Shown one piece after another: positions 43,257 through 52,163 of a DNA stretch of 64,000 nt. The stretch's first letter is position 1. Each line of letters opens with the position of its first letter. The stretch is from Candidatus Pseudobutyricicoccus lothianensis. GTDB taxonomy: Bacteria; Bacillota; Clostridia; Oscillospirales; Butyricicoccaceae. Location of the stretch: the NCBI GenBank assembly GCA_904419295.1, contig CAJFRA010000005.1:26771-90770 (forward strand), read 5' to 3'. A program made the translations under genes and the position numbers. Under the pieces are notes generated by a model. That model was not told the DNA's origin and searched no databases. It was given only the letters and a program-made list of their open reading frames with translations.

Positions 43257-44798
43257 TTATTCCTGCCAATACATGGCGTGCATGAACAGCGTGCCGCCGG
43301 GGTACATGATCACGCCGCCCAATTTGTCGTTGTAGGCACGGATATGCATATCCTGGTACAGCGGGACTTGCGGGCACTTCTCATTGATCAGCGCAATGCA
43401 CTCTTCCAGCACCTTGGCGCGTTCATCAGGGTCGATGGTGGCCGCGGCTTGATCGATCAAAGCGTCTACTTCCGGATCGTTCAAACGGGTCTTGTTGGAG
43501 GCGTTGATGGATACGCTGTGGTACACGCCGATCAGATACTGGACCATATCGGTGGAAGAATAGTTGCCGATGGCCGCGGTGTAGTCGCCCTCTGCCGTGA
43601 TGGACAGGTAGGTGGCCAGGTCCATATTCTCCAGTTCACATTCAATGCCCAGTACGTCTTTCAAGTTGGCCTGGATCACTTCGCCGGCACGCTTCTTCTG
43701 GTCGTTGGAACAGATAATGGACATCTCGATGCTGGCCGGGTCTACGCCGGAAGCCTCCATGTACTCTTTGGCAAGCTCCGGATCATGGGGCAATATGTTT
43801 TCATCGGTGGCACCCGGCATATTGTCCGGCGCCATGGAGTAGGAGGCCGTTCCCAAGCCGTTCAGCGCCACGGTAACGATGCTCTCTTTGTCGATGGCAC
43901 AGTTCATGGCGCGGCGCACATCCACATTGTCCAGGCCAGGCTTTTCGTTGTTGACCATCATCCACATGTGGTTGGTGGCAGCGATCTTATCCAGCTTGAT
44001 GCCTTCATCGTTTTCCAGCCGTTCCACGTCCATAGCCTCTACATCCACCACATAATCCACTTCGCCTGCTTCCAGGGCGATGGTGCGGCTCGAGCCTTCG
44101 GGGATGATCTTCCATGTCATGTACTTGATGGAAGGCATGTGGTCCTCATCCCAGTAGTCTTCAAACATCTCAAACTCCACGCTGTCGCCACGGTTCCACT
44201 TTTTGAACACATAAGGGCCTGTGCCGATGGGGTTTGTATTGAAGTCGTTGCCTTCATCCAGCAGCGCCTTGGGTACGATAGCGTTACCATGGTGGGCCAA
44301 GTCGGCCAACAGAATGGCAGAGGGTCCCGGCGTTGTGATCTTCACGGTATAATCATCCACTTTTTCAATGGATGCCACCGAATTGTTGTACAAGCTCACT
44401 TCGGGGCAAGTTTTGGCATAGGTAATGGAGGCCACCACATCGTCTGCCGTCATCTCGGTGCCGTCGTGGAATTTGACTCCCTTGCGCAGATGGAACAGCC
44501 ACTCGGTGTCGCTGGTGCTCTCAAACGATTCCGCCAAAGCGCCTTCCATCTCCATGTCTTCGTTCATACGGGTCAGCTGGCTGTATGTCATGGCATTCAT
44601 ATAGTTGGATGCAATGGCATTGTGATCGGTGGGCGACATGGATGGGGGCTCGCCCATGGTTGCGATGATAATGGAATCGCGCTTTCCACCGCCTGATCCT
44701 TCTCCTCCGCTTGTCTCTTGGCTGCATCCGAACAGCAGGCCTGCTGTCAGGATCGTGACCAATGTCAGACTCATTGCGCGCAATTTCCGTTTTCGCAT
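43257..44798 (-). CDS. Peptide-binding lipoprotein 2 (SBP_bac_5)
   Basis: 513 residues, lipobox GLLFGC at ~21-26 then a Gly/Ser-rich linker. Family blocks as in its neighbours: EPPSMSPTDHNAIAS, FHLRKGVKFHDGTEMTADDV, NPIGTGPYVFKKW, WKIIPEGSSRTIALEAGEVD and VDVRRAMNCAIDKESIVTVAL. ATG 44798 follows GAGGTGA; the upstream in-frame starts lie near the promoter. Its pocket-side sequence (EMFEDYWDEDHMP, ATNHMWMMVNNEKPG) differs from the others, suggesting different peptide preference. Confidence 0.95.
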   Translation of the reverse strand: MRKRKLRAMSLTLVTILTAGLLFGCSQETSGGEGSGGGKRDSIIIATMGEPPSMSPTDHNAIASNYMNAMTYSQLTRMNEDMEMEGALAESFESTSDTEWLFHLRKGVKFHDGTEMTADDVVASITYAKTCPEVSLYNNSVASIEKVDDYTVKITTPGPSAILLADLAHHGNAIVPKALLDEGNDFNTNPIGTGPYVFKKWNRGDSVEFEMFEDYWDEDHMPSIKYMTWKIIPEGSSRTIALEAGEVDYVVDVEAMDVERLENDEGIKLDKIAATNHMWMMVNNEKPGLDNVDVRRAMNCAIDKESIVTVALNGLGTASYSMAPDNMPGATDENILPHDPELAKEYMEASGVDPASIEMSIICSNDQKKRAGEVIQANLKDVLGIECELENMDLATYLSITAEGDYTAAIGNYSSTDMVQYLIGVYHSVSINASNKTRLNDPEVDALIDQAAATIDPDERAKVLEECIALINEKCPQVPLYQDMHIRAYNDKLGGVIMYPGGTLFMHAMYWQE

Positions 44799-44913
44799 AC
44801 TTTTCACCTCATAACATTCGTGATTCCATGGCCCCGATACAATCGATACCAGCCGCAGAACCCTTTTTATCCGGCAGATCCACATTGGGCGGATCCACTG
44901 GAGTCTGTTACTA

Positions 44914-44942
44914 AGTATAGTCTTTATTTATGCAAGTTGCAA
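44914..44942 (-). promoter_or_regulatory. Promoter of peptide-binding lipoprotein 2
   Basis: TTGCAA (44937-44942), 17-bp spacer, TATACT (44914-44919); leader of ~110 nt. Confidence 0.78.
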
Positions 44943-45230
44943 TATTTATTACAAGATTTCCGTGAAGAACTGGTGATTTTGTCGATTTATTCAATCTGGT
45001 TTTTTCTCTCTTGTATGGAATGACCGAATAATTTGTTTCAATATTTTTGCTTTTAAAGATATATTATATACTATTTAGTTTTTCCAGGGATTTGTTTCTT
45101 TTTTCACAATCATTTGTTCACATACTGTTCACTTATTGGGCGGCTGGAGCAAAGCAGACAGAACCATTTTGGCATCCAGACTGCCAAACGGATCCGCCTT
45201 TTTTCGCCGCTCAAAAGGTTGTGAAAAAAA
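44943..45230. other. AT-rich intergenic spacer
   Basis: About 290 bp with no gene, RNA or clear repeat seen; it ends in the A-run that forms the T-tail of the lipoprotein 3 terminator. Confidence 0.6.
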
Positions 45231-45258
45231 TCCCCCTGCATCCATGGATGCAGGGGGA
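45231..45258 (-). terminator. Terminator of peptide-binding lipoprotein 3
   Basis: Perfect 28-bp palindrome (TCCCCCTGCATCCA arm) followed on the minus strand by seven T. Confidence 0.9.
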
Positions 45259-45287
45259 CCAAACAACAGTCTGCTAATTTGCTTTGC

Positions 45288-46823
45288 TTACCAGGAGCAC
45301 TTTTCAAAATAGATCGTGCCGCTGTCGTTGACTTCCACACCCTTCAGGTTGGAGTCATAGGCGCGCAAAGCAACGGGTTGATACAGGGGCACCTGGGAAC
45401 AAATGCTGTTCAGCAGGGCAGAGCACTGCTCCAGATAGCCATTGCGCTCTTCCACATCGATGGTGGTGGAAGCCTTGTCGATCAGGGCATCCACTTCCGG
45501 GGCGTTCAGGCGGGTCTTGTTGGAGGCATTGATGGAGTCGGAATGATACACACCCACCAGATAGCCCACCATCGTGCTGGAGGTATAACCGCCGATGGCG
45601 CCTGTGTAATCGCCTTCTGCCGTGGCCGACAGATAAGTGGCCAGGTCCATGTTCTCAATGGCGGCGTCGATGCCCAGCACATCCTTCAGATTGGCCTGGA
45701 TCACTTCGCCGGCACGTTTCTTCGTATCGTTGGAGCAGATGATGGAGAGCTCGATGCTGGCCGGATCCACGCCGGAGGCGTCCATCCACTCTTTTGCCTT
45801 TTCAGGGTCATACTGGTCTGCATTTTCTTCGCTGTAGCCATCCAGATTATAAGGGGTCTGGGAAACAGCTGCTTTGCCCAGGCCGTTCAGTGCCACGGTA
45901 ACGATGCTCTCTTTGTCGATGGCACAGTTCATGGCATGGCGCACATTTTCGTTGTCCAGGCCGGGCTTCTCGTTGTTCAGCATCAACCAGTTGTGCTCGG
46001 TGGACTCATATTCCAAAACAGTGATGTTGTCATCGCCCTTCAGGCGTTCATAGTCCATGGTCTCCACTTCAACGATGAAGTCGATCTCACCGGCCTCCAG
46101 AGCGATGGTACGGCTGGAGCCTTCGGGGATGATCTTCCAAATCATATGTTTAATGGCCGGAGCGCCGCCAAAGTAATCTTCAAAGGCCTCGAACTCCAGG
46201 CTGTCGCCCCGTTTCCATTCCACCAGCTTATACGGGCCGGAACCGATGGGCTCTTCGCCAAAATCATGGCCGCTGTCGATCAGCGCTTTGGGCACGATGG
46301 CATTGCCGTGGTGGCACAGGTTGTTCAGCAAGATGGCGTCCGGCACGTTCGTGGTGATGGTAAAGCTGTAGTCGCCGGTCACTTCCACTGTCTCGATGGT
46401 CTTGTTGTACAAGCTTACTTCTGCAAATGTCTTTGCCCATTCCAGCGAAGCTTTCACATCTTCTGCTTTCATCTCGGTGCCGTCATGGAACTTGATGCCT
46501 TCCTTCAGTGTGAAGTTCCAAACAGTATCGCTGACATTTTCATATGTATCCACCAGGTTGGGCTGGGCCTGCATCTCCATATCCGTATTGAACAGAGTGC
46601 TGTAAGTCAGCAGATTCATGTAGGAACCGGCTGTGGCGTTGTGATCCGCTGGATGCACCGAAGGGGTCTCACTCATGGTGGCGATCACAATGGTATCTTT
46701 TGTTTCCCCATTGCCAGTGTCGCTTTGGTCGCTGCTGCCGTTGTTGCTGCAGCCAGCCAGCAGACCAACGGTCATGGCGCCCACAAGCAGCAGGCTGAAC
46801 ACGCGAGATTTCCTGTTTCTCAT
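45288..46823 (-). CDS. Peptide-binding lipoprotein 3 (SBP_bac_5)
   Basis: 511 residues, lipobox GLLAGC at ~20-25 followed by an Asn/Ser/Asp linker. ETPSVHPADHNATAGSYMNL, FTLKEGIKFHDGTEMKAEDV, PIGSGPYKLVEWKRGDSLEF and WKIIPEGSSRTIALEAGEID are present. It is closest to lipoprotein 4 (same signal-peptide start and same leader around the ribosome-binding site), suggesting the most recent duplication. ATG 46823 follows GAGGTGA. Confidence 0.95.
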   Translation of the reverse strand: MRNRKSRVFSLLLVGAMTVGLLAGCSNNGSSDQSDTGNGETKDTIVIATMSETPSVHPADHNATAGSYMNLLTYSTLFNTDMEMQAQPNLVDTYENVSDTVWNFTLKEGIKFHDGTEMKAEDVKASLEWAKTFAEVSLYNKTIETVEVTGDYSFTITTNVPDAILLNNLCHHGNAIVPKALIDSGHDFGEEPIGSGPYKLVEWKRGDSLEFEAFEDYFGGAPAIKHMIWKIIPEGSSRTIALEAGEIDFIVEVETMDYERLKGDDNITVLEYESTEHNWLMLNNEKPGLDNENVRHAMNCAIDKESIVTVALNGLGKAAVSQTPYNLDGYSEENADQYDPEKAKEWMDASGVDPASIELSIICSNDTKKRAGEVIQANLKDVLGIDAAIENMDLATYLSATAEGDYTGAIGGYTSSTMVGYLVGVYHSDSINASNKTRLNAPEVDALIDKASTTIDVEERNGYLEQCSALLNSICSQVPLYQPVALRAYDSNLKGVEVNDSGTIYFEKCSW

Positions 46824-46968
46824 ACGATTTCACCTCATAAAAATATTTTCAACCGGATGGGGATGACGGCCCCTGCCGGCCGAAGGTCAAAATTAACAAA
46901 ACCAACACCGTTCCATTTGTTATCTCTTTTATACAACCCACGACCTGTCGGCTGCTTTGTTTTTGTAT

Positions 46969-46997
46969 ATTATAACGCTTATTTTTCAAATTTGCAA
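46969..46997 (-). promoter_or_regulatory. Promoter of peptide-binding lipoprotein 3
   Basis: TTGCAA (46992-46997), 17-bp spacer, TATAAT (46969-46974); leader of ~140 nt. Confidence 0.8.
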
Positions 46998-47290
46998 AGT
47001 ATTTCCTTTTCACTTTTCTGTTTTCAAAAATAATTGCATAATATTCTCCCTTTTTTATTCATTTTTTCTATACATTTTGTCCATTCAATCTGCTAACACA
47101 TCAAATTTCTTTTCTTGCTTTTTGTGCATCCTGTCTTTTCGGCTTTGATACTTCACACCAATATAAACAAATTGTACAATTATTCCCTCCTATGCGCCAA
47201 TAAAAATTGTATGTATTATATATTTCAGAAGGACTTCTTTTTTGTTACACAGCTTCATATTTCTAACATAATTTCTTCAAAAAAGAATAT
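46998..47290. other. AT-rich intergenic spacer
   Basis: About 290 bp of T-rich sequence between the promoter of lipoprotein 3 and the terminator of lipoprotein 4. No gene or RNA recognised. Confidence 0.6.
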
Positions 47291-47327
47291 AACACGACCC
47301 GCGCCTCGAAAGAACGCGGGTCGTGTT
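47291..47327 (-). terminator. Terminator of peptide-binding lipoprotein 4
   Basis: AACACGACCCGCG / CGCGGGTCGTGTT 13-bp stem, then TATATTCTTTTTT on the minus strand. Confidence 0.9.
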
Positions 47328-47349
47328 AGAACCAATGATGTTGTCAGAA

Positions 47350-48891
47350 TTATTCTGCCCAACTTACATTTTCAAAATACAGTGTGCCGCTGGGGGTGAC
47401 CTCAATGCCCTGCAGGTCCGCATTGTAAGCGCGGAAGTTGACGGGCTGGTACAGAGGCACCTGGGGACACAGACTGTTCAGCAGCGCGACGCACTCCTGC
47501 AGTGTCTCGTTTCTCGCTGTTTCATCCAGGGTGGCGGAAGCTTCGTCGATCAGGGCATCCACTTCCGGGTTGTTGATACGAGTCTTGTTGGAGGCGTTGA
47601 TGGATTTGCTGTGGAACACGCCCACCAGATAGGAGATCATATCGCTGGATGTGTAGTTGCCGATGGAGGCAGTGTAATTGCCTTCCGCTGTGGTGGACAG
47701 GTAAGTCGCCAAGTCCATGCTCTCAATCGTAGCAGTGATACCCAGTACATCATTCAGATTGGCCTGGATCACCTCGGCAGCACGCTTTTTGGTGTCGTTG
47801 GAAGTGATGATGGACATTTCAATGCTGGCCGGATCCACGCCGGAAGCATCCATATACTCCTTCGCCTTTTCCGCATCGTAAGAGTTCACATTCTCTTCGC
47901 TGGCGCCAGGCAGGTTGTTGGGAGCCTGAGAATAGACTGCTGTGCCCATGCCGTTCAGCGCAACAGTGATGATGCTTTCCTTGTCAATGGCGCAATCCAT
48001 GGCCTTTCTCACATTTTCATTGTCCAGGCCGGGCTTCTCGTTGTTCAGCATCAGCCAGTTGTGCTCGGTGGCATCGTATTCATACAGGGCAATGCCGTCG
48101 GCTTCTTTCAGGCGGTCATAGTCCATGGCTTCTACTTCGACGATGAAGTCGATCTCGCCGGCTTCCAGAGCAATGGTACGGCTGGAGCCTTCGGGGATGA
48201 TCTTCCATGTCATGTTCTTAATGGCAGGTTCGCCCTTGAAATAATCGGAGAATGCTTCAAAGACCACGCTGTCGCCGCGGTTCCATTCCACCAGCTTGTA
48301 CGGGCCGGTGCCCACAGGATCTGTGGTAAAGTCATGATCGGAATCGATCAGTTCTTTCGGCACGATGGCGTTGCCGTGGTGGCACAGGTGGGAAAGCAGT
48401 ACGGCCGAGGGGCCAGGGGTCGTGATCTTAACGGTATACTCGTCTACCACTTCCACGCTTTCGATGCAGTCATTGTACAGGCTGACTTCTGCGAAGGTCT
48501 TGCCGTGTTCCAGGGAAGCCTTGACGTCTTCCGCCGTCATCTCGCTGCCATCGTGGAACTTGACGCCTTGTTTCAGCGTGAACTGCCACTCGGTGTCCGA
48601 GATGTTCTCATAGTCTTCTACCAGGTCCGGCACCGGGTTCATTTCCATATCGGTGCGGAACAAGGTGTTGTAAGTCAGCAGGTTCATATAAGAACCGGCT
48701 GTGGCGTTGTGATCCCACGGAGAAAGAGACGGCGTCTCACTCATTGTAGCGATATTGATGCTGTCTCGGCTGCCGCCGCTGTCTGTGCCGCCGCCACCGC
48801 CATTTTCACTGTTGGAACAGCCAGCCAATAGGCCAACCGTCGTAACGCCGGCGAGCAACAGGCTCATAAAACGGGATTTCCTGCTTCTCAT
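47350..48891 (-). CDS. Peptide-binding lipoprotein 4 (SBP_bac_5)
   Basis: 513 residues, lipobox GLLAGC at ~20-25 and a Gly/Ser linker. ETPSLSPWDHNATAGSYMNL, FTLKQGVKFHDGSEMTAEDV, DPVGTGPYKLVEWNRGDSVV, WKIIPEGSSRTIALEAGEID and VRKAMDCAIDKESIITVAL define the family. Ends YFENVSWAE like its neighbours. ATG 48891 follows GAGGTGA. Confidence 0.95.
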   Translation of the reverse strand: MRSRKSRFMSLLLAGVTTVGLLAGCSNSENGGGGGTDSGGSRDSINIATMSETPSLSPWDHNATAGSYMNLLTYNTLFRTDMEMNPVPDLVEDYENISDTEWQFTLKQGVKFHDGSEMTAEDVKASLEHGKTFAEVSLYNDCIESVEVVDEYTVKITTPGPSAVLLSHLCHHGNAIVPKELIDSDHDFTTDPVGTGPYKLVEWNRGDSVVFEAFSDYFKGEPAIKNMTWKIIPEGSSRTIALEAGEIDFIVEVEAMDYDRLKEADGIALYEYDATEHNWLMLNNEKPGLDNENVRKAMDCAIDKESIITVALNGMGTAVYSQAPNNLPGASEENVNSYDAEKAKEYMDASGVDPASIEMSIITSNDTKKRAAEVIQANLNDVLGITATIESMDLATYLSTTAEGNYTASIGNYTSSDMISYLVGVFHSKSINASNKTRINNPEVDALIDEASATLDETARNETLQECVALLNSLCPQVPLYQPVNFRAYNADLQGIEVTPSGTLYFENVSWAE

Positions 48892-49047
48892 ATCGATTCA
48901 CCTCATCCATATTATTTTCAGCCAAGCGCACAAGGCGCCTGAGCTAAAATACACAAATTGCACAAAAGCCCTCATAAAACGATCAGGCAGCCGACGCATT
49001 TCGCAAATCGACCATATATGAATTTGTTTTGCCCTCGTTTTTTGTAC

Positions 49048-49076
49048 ATTATATCTTGATTATTTCAAAAATGCAA
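49048..49076 (-). promoter_or_regulatory. Promoter of peptide-binding lipoprotein 4
   Basis: TTGCAT (49071-49076), 17-bp spacer, TATAAT (49048-49053); leader of ~150 nt. Confidence 0.8.
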
Positions 49077-49416
49077 TCTTTTTGTTTTCTTCTATTTTTA
49101 GATTTAATAATTGTTCATACCAATTTTACTAGTTTTCTGCCTCTATTTTTATTGGGTTATGCCAGTCCCCTGGGCATATAGACGTAATAATTGGCAATTT
49201 ATTTGTGCATTTTCCACATTTGCATCAATGAGTTAAAGTAATTTCATACAAAATTCATAATTCTTTATTTAAATTATTTATTTTATATATATGAATTATC
49301 TATTACCTAATTCCCATTTGGATTCAATATTTATTTAACTTTTGCGTGGCATTCTCCACTTTGTTCCCTCCGTCTGCCTCCGTTGACATAGCCGGCCGCA
49401 CAGCGGAAAAACAGAC
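49077..49416. other. AT-rich intergenic region inside the lipoprotein array
   Basis: About 340 bp, strongly AT-rich (for example the ATTTATTTTATATATATG stretch near 49280), between the lipoprotein 4 promoter and the PadR terminator. No coding frame or RNA family recognised. Could be curved DNA. Confidence 0.55.
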
Positions 49417-49451
49417 AAAAAAAAGCCTCCTCCCATGGTTGGAAGAAGGCT
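49417..49451 (-). terminator. Terminator of the PadR gene
   Basis: AGCCTTCTTCC / GGAGGAGGCT stem (one G-T pair and a bulge) followed by eight T on the minus strand. Confidence 0.8.
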
Positions 49452-49464
49452 GATCGAACCTTTA

Positions 49465-49812
49465 TCAACTTTGCAATATAATTTCTACAGCTTGGCATAA
49501 ATCCCGATAGACTTCTTTGATGTGCTCCAGGTACTCCAGCCCTTCGGGGGTGATCGAATAATAACCGCGGACCCGGTTATCTTCTGTGATCTGCTGCTGG
49601 GAAAGAACAACATAACCCTGTTCCTCCAGCCGGTACAACACGGGATAAAGCAGTGAAATGGTATAGGTACCGCCGCTGCGGCGCTTGAGTTCCTGCTGCA
49701 TCTGGTAAACATACATGCTTTCTTCTTTGAGCAATACCAGCACCAGCATGGGGTTCAAGGCTCTTTTGAAATAGTCTTCAAAACTATGCCCTGCTTTTTT
49801 GGTCTTGGCCAT
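49465..49812 (-). CDS. PadR family transcriptional regulator
   Basis: 115 residues. PadR winged helix: NPMLVLVLLKEESMYVYQMQQELKRRSGG, TYTISLLYPVLYRLEEQGYV, VRGYYSITPEGLEYLEHI, then a short dimerisation helix. ATG 49812 follows GGAGGAG. It lies between lipoproteins 4 and 5, same strand, with its own promoter region carrying an ATGTA-N4-TACAT palindrome. Candidate local regulator of the array. PadR proteins usually repress and are released by small phenolic, peptide or antibiotic ligands; the ligand is unknown. Confidence 0.93.
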   Translation of the reverse strand: MAKTKKAGHSFEDYFKRALNPMLVLVLLKEESMYVYQMQQELKRRSGGTYTISLLYPVLYRLEEQGYVVLSQQQITEDNRVRGYYSITPEGLEYLEHIKEVYRDLCQAVEIILQS

Positions 49813-49858
49813 GGGATTCTCCTCCTTTCTGGCTGGTTTCGTAATCGATTCGTTGGAT

Positions 49859-49872
49859 ATGTAATGCTACAT
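49859..49872 (-). promoter_or_regulatory. PadR-type palindrome upstream of the PadR gene
   Basis: ATGTA-ATGC-TACAT inverted repeat ~47 bp before the ATG, in the size and ATGT...ACAT style of known PadR operators. Autoregulation is inferred. Confidence 0.55.
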
Positions 49873-50076
49873 ACTAACTCTTTTATAAAATAGTGTAACT
49901 CATTAACGTCAAAAAAACAAGACCTGATCCGCAAATATTTCACTTTTTTAAAGCAGGAAATCCCTAAAGTGCCGGCTGCACCCGTCCGGTTTGCTCCAGA
50001 TGCTGTGCTCTTTTTTCAAAACTGCACCTGCCATCCTGTCAATCTTTTCCAAATTTTGTTCCGCTTTTTACATACA

Positions 50077-50108
50077 AAAACATGGGAAGCCGCAGCTTCC
50101 CATGTTTT
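50077..50108 (-). terminator. Terminator of peptide-binding lipoprotein 5
   Basis: AAAACATGGGAAGC / GCTTCCCATGTTTT stem with CGCA loop, T-rich on both sides. Confidence 0.9.
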
Positions 50109-50158
50109 ATCCTCATGGTTGATGGATTCTCATTGGACAAAGTTCCTTTTACCAATCT

Positions 50159-51691
50159 TTATTCCCAATAGCAATCTTTGAAATACAGGTTGCCTACAGC
50201 ATTGATCTCTACGCCTTTCAGGTCTGCATTGTAAGCGCGGACTGCAACAGTTTGCCACAGCGGCACCAATGTACAAACTTCATTCAGATAGGCATTGAGC
50301 TCTTCCAAAATAGCCTGCCGCTCTTCCGCATCCAGTGTCACCATTGCTTGATCGATGTAAGCGTCTACCTTGGGGTCATTCAGGCGGGAACGGTTGGAGC
50401 CGCCGATGGATTCGCTGTGATACATGCCCTGTACGAACAAGAGCTGGTCAGTTGTATTATAGCCGCCCAGGCAAGCTGTGAAATTGCCCTCTGTGGTGGT
50501 GGAAAGGTAGGTGGCCAAGTCCATGCTTTCAATGTCACAGGTGATGCCGATCTCCTTTAGGTTCGCCTGGATCACTTCGGCCGCCCGCTTCTTCATATCA
50601 TTGGAGCAAATAATGGAGAAGTAGATATCCGAAGGGTTCACACCGGATTCGGCCAAATATTCTCGTGCTTTCTCTACGTTGTATTCGTCGGCTCCCTCGT
50701 CGGAAGTGCCGACCAGGTTGATCGGTGTCTGACTCTTAGCTGGTGTGCCCAAGTTGTTTACCGCCACAGTTACCACATCTTCTTTGTTGATGGCACTGTT
50801 GATCGCGTGGCGCACCAAGGAATTATCCAAACCCGGGACCTCGTTGTTCAGCTGCATAAACTGGAGCTCTGTGCCTTCGTATTGATATACTTCCAAATCC
50901 TCGTTGCTTGTGATACGATCCATGTCCATGGTTTCCACTTCTACCACAAAGTCCACTTCGCCGGCTTCCAGGGCGATGGTACGGCTGGAGCCTTCCGGTA
51001 TGATCTTCCATGTCATGTGCTTGATAGCAGGTTCGCCGCCCCAATAATCTTCAAAGGCCTCGAACTCCAGGCTGTCGCCCAAATTCCATGTTTTGAATAC
51101 ATAGGGTCCGGTGCCGATGGGGTTCTCGTTGAAGTTGTTGCCGGCGTCGATCAGCTTTTTGGGCACAATGGCGTTGGCTGTGCCTGTCAGGTTATCCAAA
51201 ATAACAGCACACGGGCCATGGGTGGTGATGCGGACGGTCTCATCATCGATGATATCCACTTGCTTGATGTTTTCGGTGCTGGTCTTGATCAGCGGGAAGT
51301 TCTGCGCCCAATCCAAAGAGGCTTTGACGTCTTCTACGGTCATCTCCTCGCCTGTATGGAACTTGACGCCTTTGCGGATCTTAAAATCCCACTCGGTCTC
51401 ACTGACAGCCTCATAAGATTCCGCCAAGCAAGGCTGAGACTTCATATCCATATCGCGGTACAGCAGGCCTTCGTAGGTGAGCAGGTTCATGTAGCCGCCG
51501 GCTACCGCGTTGTGTTCATTGGGTGTGAGCGACGGCGTCTCACTCATGGTGGCGATCACAATGCTGTCTTTCGTGCTGGTCTTGCCGCCCGAACTGCCCT
51601 CCTGGCTACATCCGGCAACGCCGGCCAGCAACGTGGCCGCAACGGCAAACAATGTGACCATACTCATCATGCGCTTGTTCCGTTTTTTCAT
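50159..51691 (-). CDS. Peptide-binding lipoprotein 5 (SBP_bac_5)
   Basis: 510 residues, lipobox GVAGC slightly further in (~26-30) than in its paralogues. ETPSLTPNEHNAVAGGYMNL, FKIRKGVKFHTGEEMTVEDV, NPIGTGPYVFKTWNLGDSLEF, WKIIPEGSSRTIALEAGEVD, INSAINKEDVVTVAV. It is the most diverged member and the only one not preceded by the TTGCA-type promoter. ATG 51691 follows GAGGTGA; upstream in-frame residues are untranslated leader. Confidence 0.95.
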   Translation of the reverse strand: MKKRNKRMMSMVTLFAVAATLLAGVAGCSQEGSSGGKTSTKDSIVIATMSETPSLTPNEHNAVAGGYMNLLTYEGLLYRDMDMKSQPCLAESYEAVSETEWDFKIRKGVKFHTGEEMTVEDVKASLDWAQNFPLIKTSTENIKQVDIIDDETVRITTHGPCAVILDNLTGTANAIVPKKLIDAGNNFNENPIGTGPYVFKTWNLGDSLEFEAFEDYWGGEPAIKHMTWKIIPEGSSRTIALEAGEVDFVVEVETMDMDRITSNEDLEVYQYEGTELQFMQLNNEVPGLDNSLVRHAINSAINKEDVVTVAVNNLGTPAKSQTPINLVGTSDEGADEYNVEKAREYLAESGVNPSDIYFSIICSNDMKKRAAEVIQANLKEIGITCDIESMDLATYLSTTTEGNFTACLGGYNTTDQLLFVQGMYHSESIGGSNRSRLNDPKVDAYIDQAMVTLDAEERQAILEELNAYLNEVCTLVPLWQTVAVRAYNADLKGVEINAVGNLYFKDCYWE

Positions 51692-52120
51692 GACATTCAC
51701 CTCTTTCATCTCGTGTGGAAAACTGCCAAACATCCGGTCCGTTCCAAGCCTCTTTCCTCCCATTCTTCTGGTGGCCGGGCCGCTGAGATTTGTTTTTTCC
51801 ATTATATGCACGGATGGTTTTCTTGGCAACCTCATCGAACAAGTAACGCACACCGAAAATTGTTAATAATTAATAGTTTTTAACTACTAATTAATTATTT
51901 TTTGTGTATTCTGCTTTATTTCTTTCAATTACTTTTTACTCTTCCTTGGTGTTTTCAGCTGTTTCACCAATTTCCCGGCAACTCTGTAGATGCTTCTCAC
52001 AAAGTTTTTTACATGTCCATCGATTTTGAGTTCTTGCACTTTTTTGCAAGGGAAATCACTTGTCTTTCTTTGAAAAACAACACACTCCGCTCACACGTTT
52101 CTTTGCCTGCTCAAACAAAG
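51692..52120. other. Leader and AT-rich spacer upstream of lipoprotein 5
   Basis: Contains an imperfect AT-only palindrome around 51861-51897 (TTAATAGTT...AACTACTAA arms), a possible operator near the lipoprotein 5 start of transcription. The stretch 51900-52120 shows no gene or RNA. Confidence 0.5.
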
Positions 52121-52151
52121 AAAAGAGGCCATGCAGCACATGGCCTCTTTT
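52121..52151 (-). terminator. Terminator of the M13/HAD operon
   Basis: AAAGAGGCCATG / CATGGCCTCTTT 12-bp stem, 5-nt loop, just past the HAD stop. Confidence 0.9.
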
Positions 52152-52163
52152 CGTCTTTGACTG

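Noticed and set aside
41346..51691. CRISPR-like periodicity in the lipoprotein array
   Set aside because: The repeats are whole paralogous genes, not short repeat-spacer units.
43215..51883. Plus-strand frames of 350-580 codons opposite every peptide-binding lipoprotein
   Set aside because: They repeat the same translation pattern only because the lipoproteins are paralogous; the lipoprotein signals and terminators support the minus strand.
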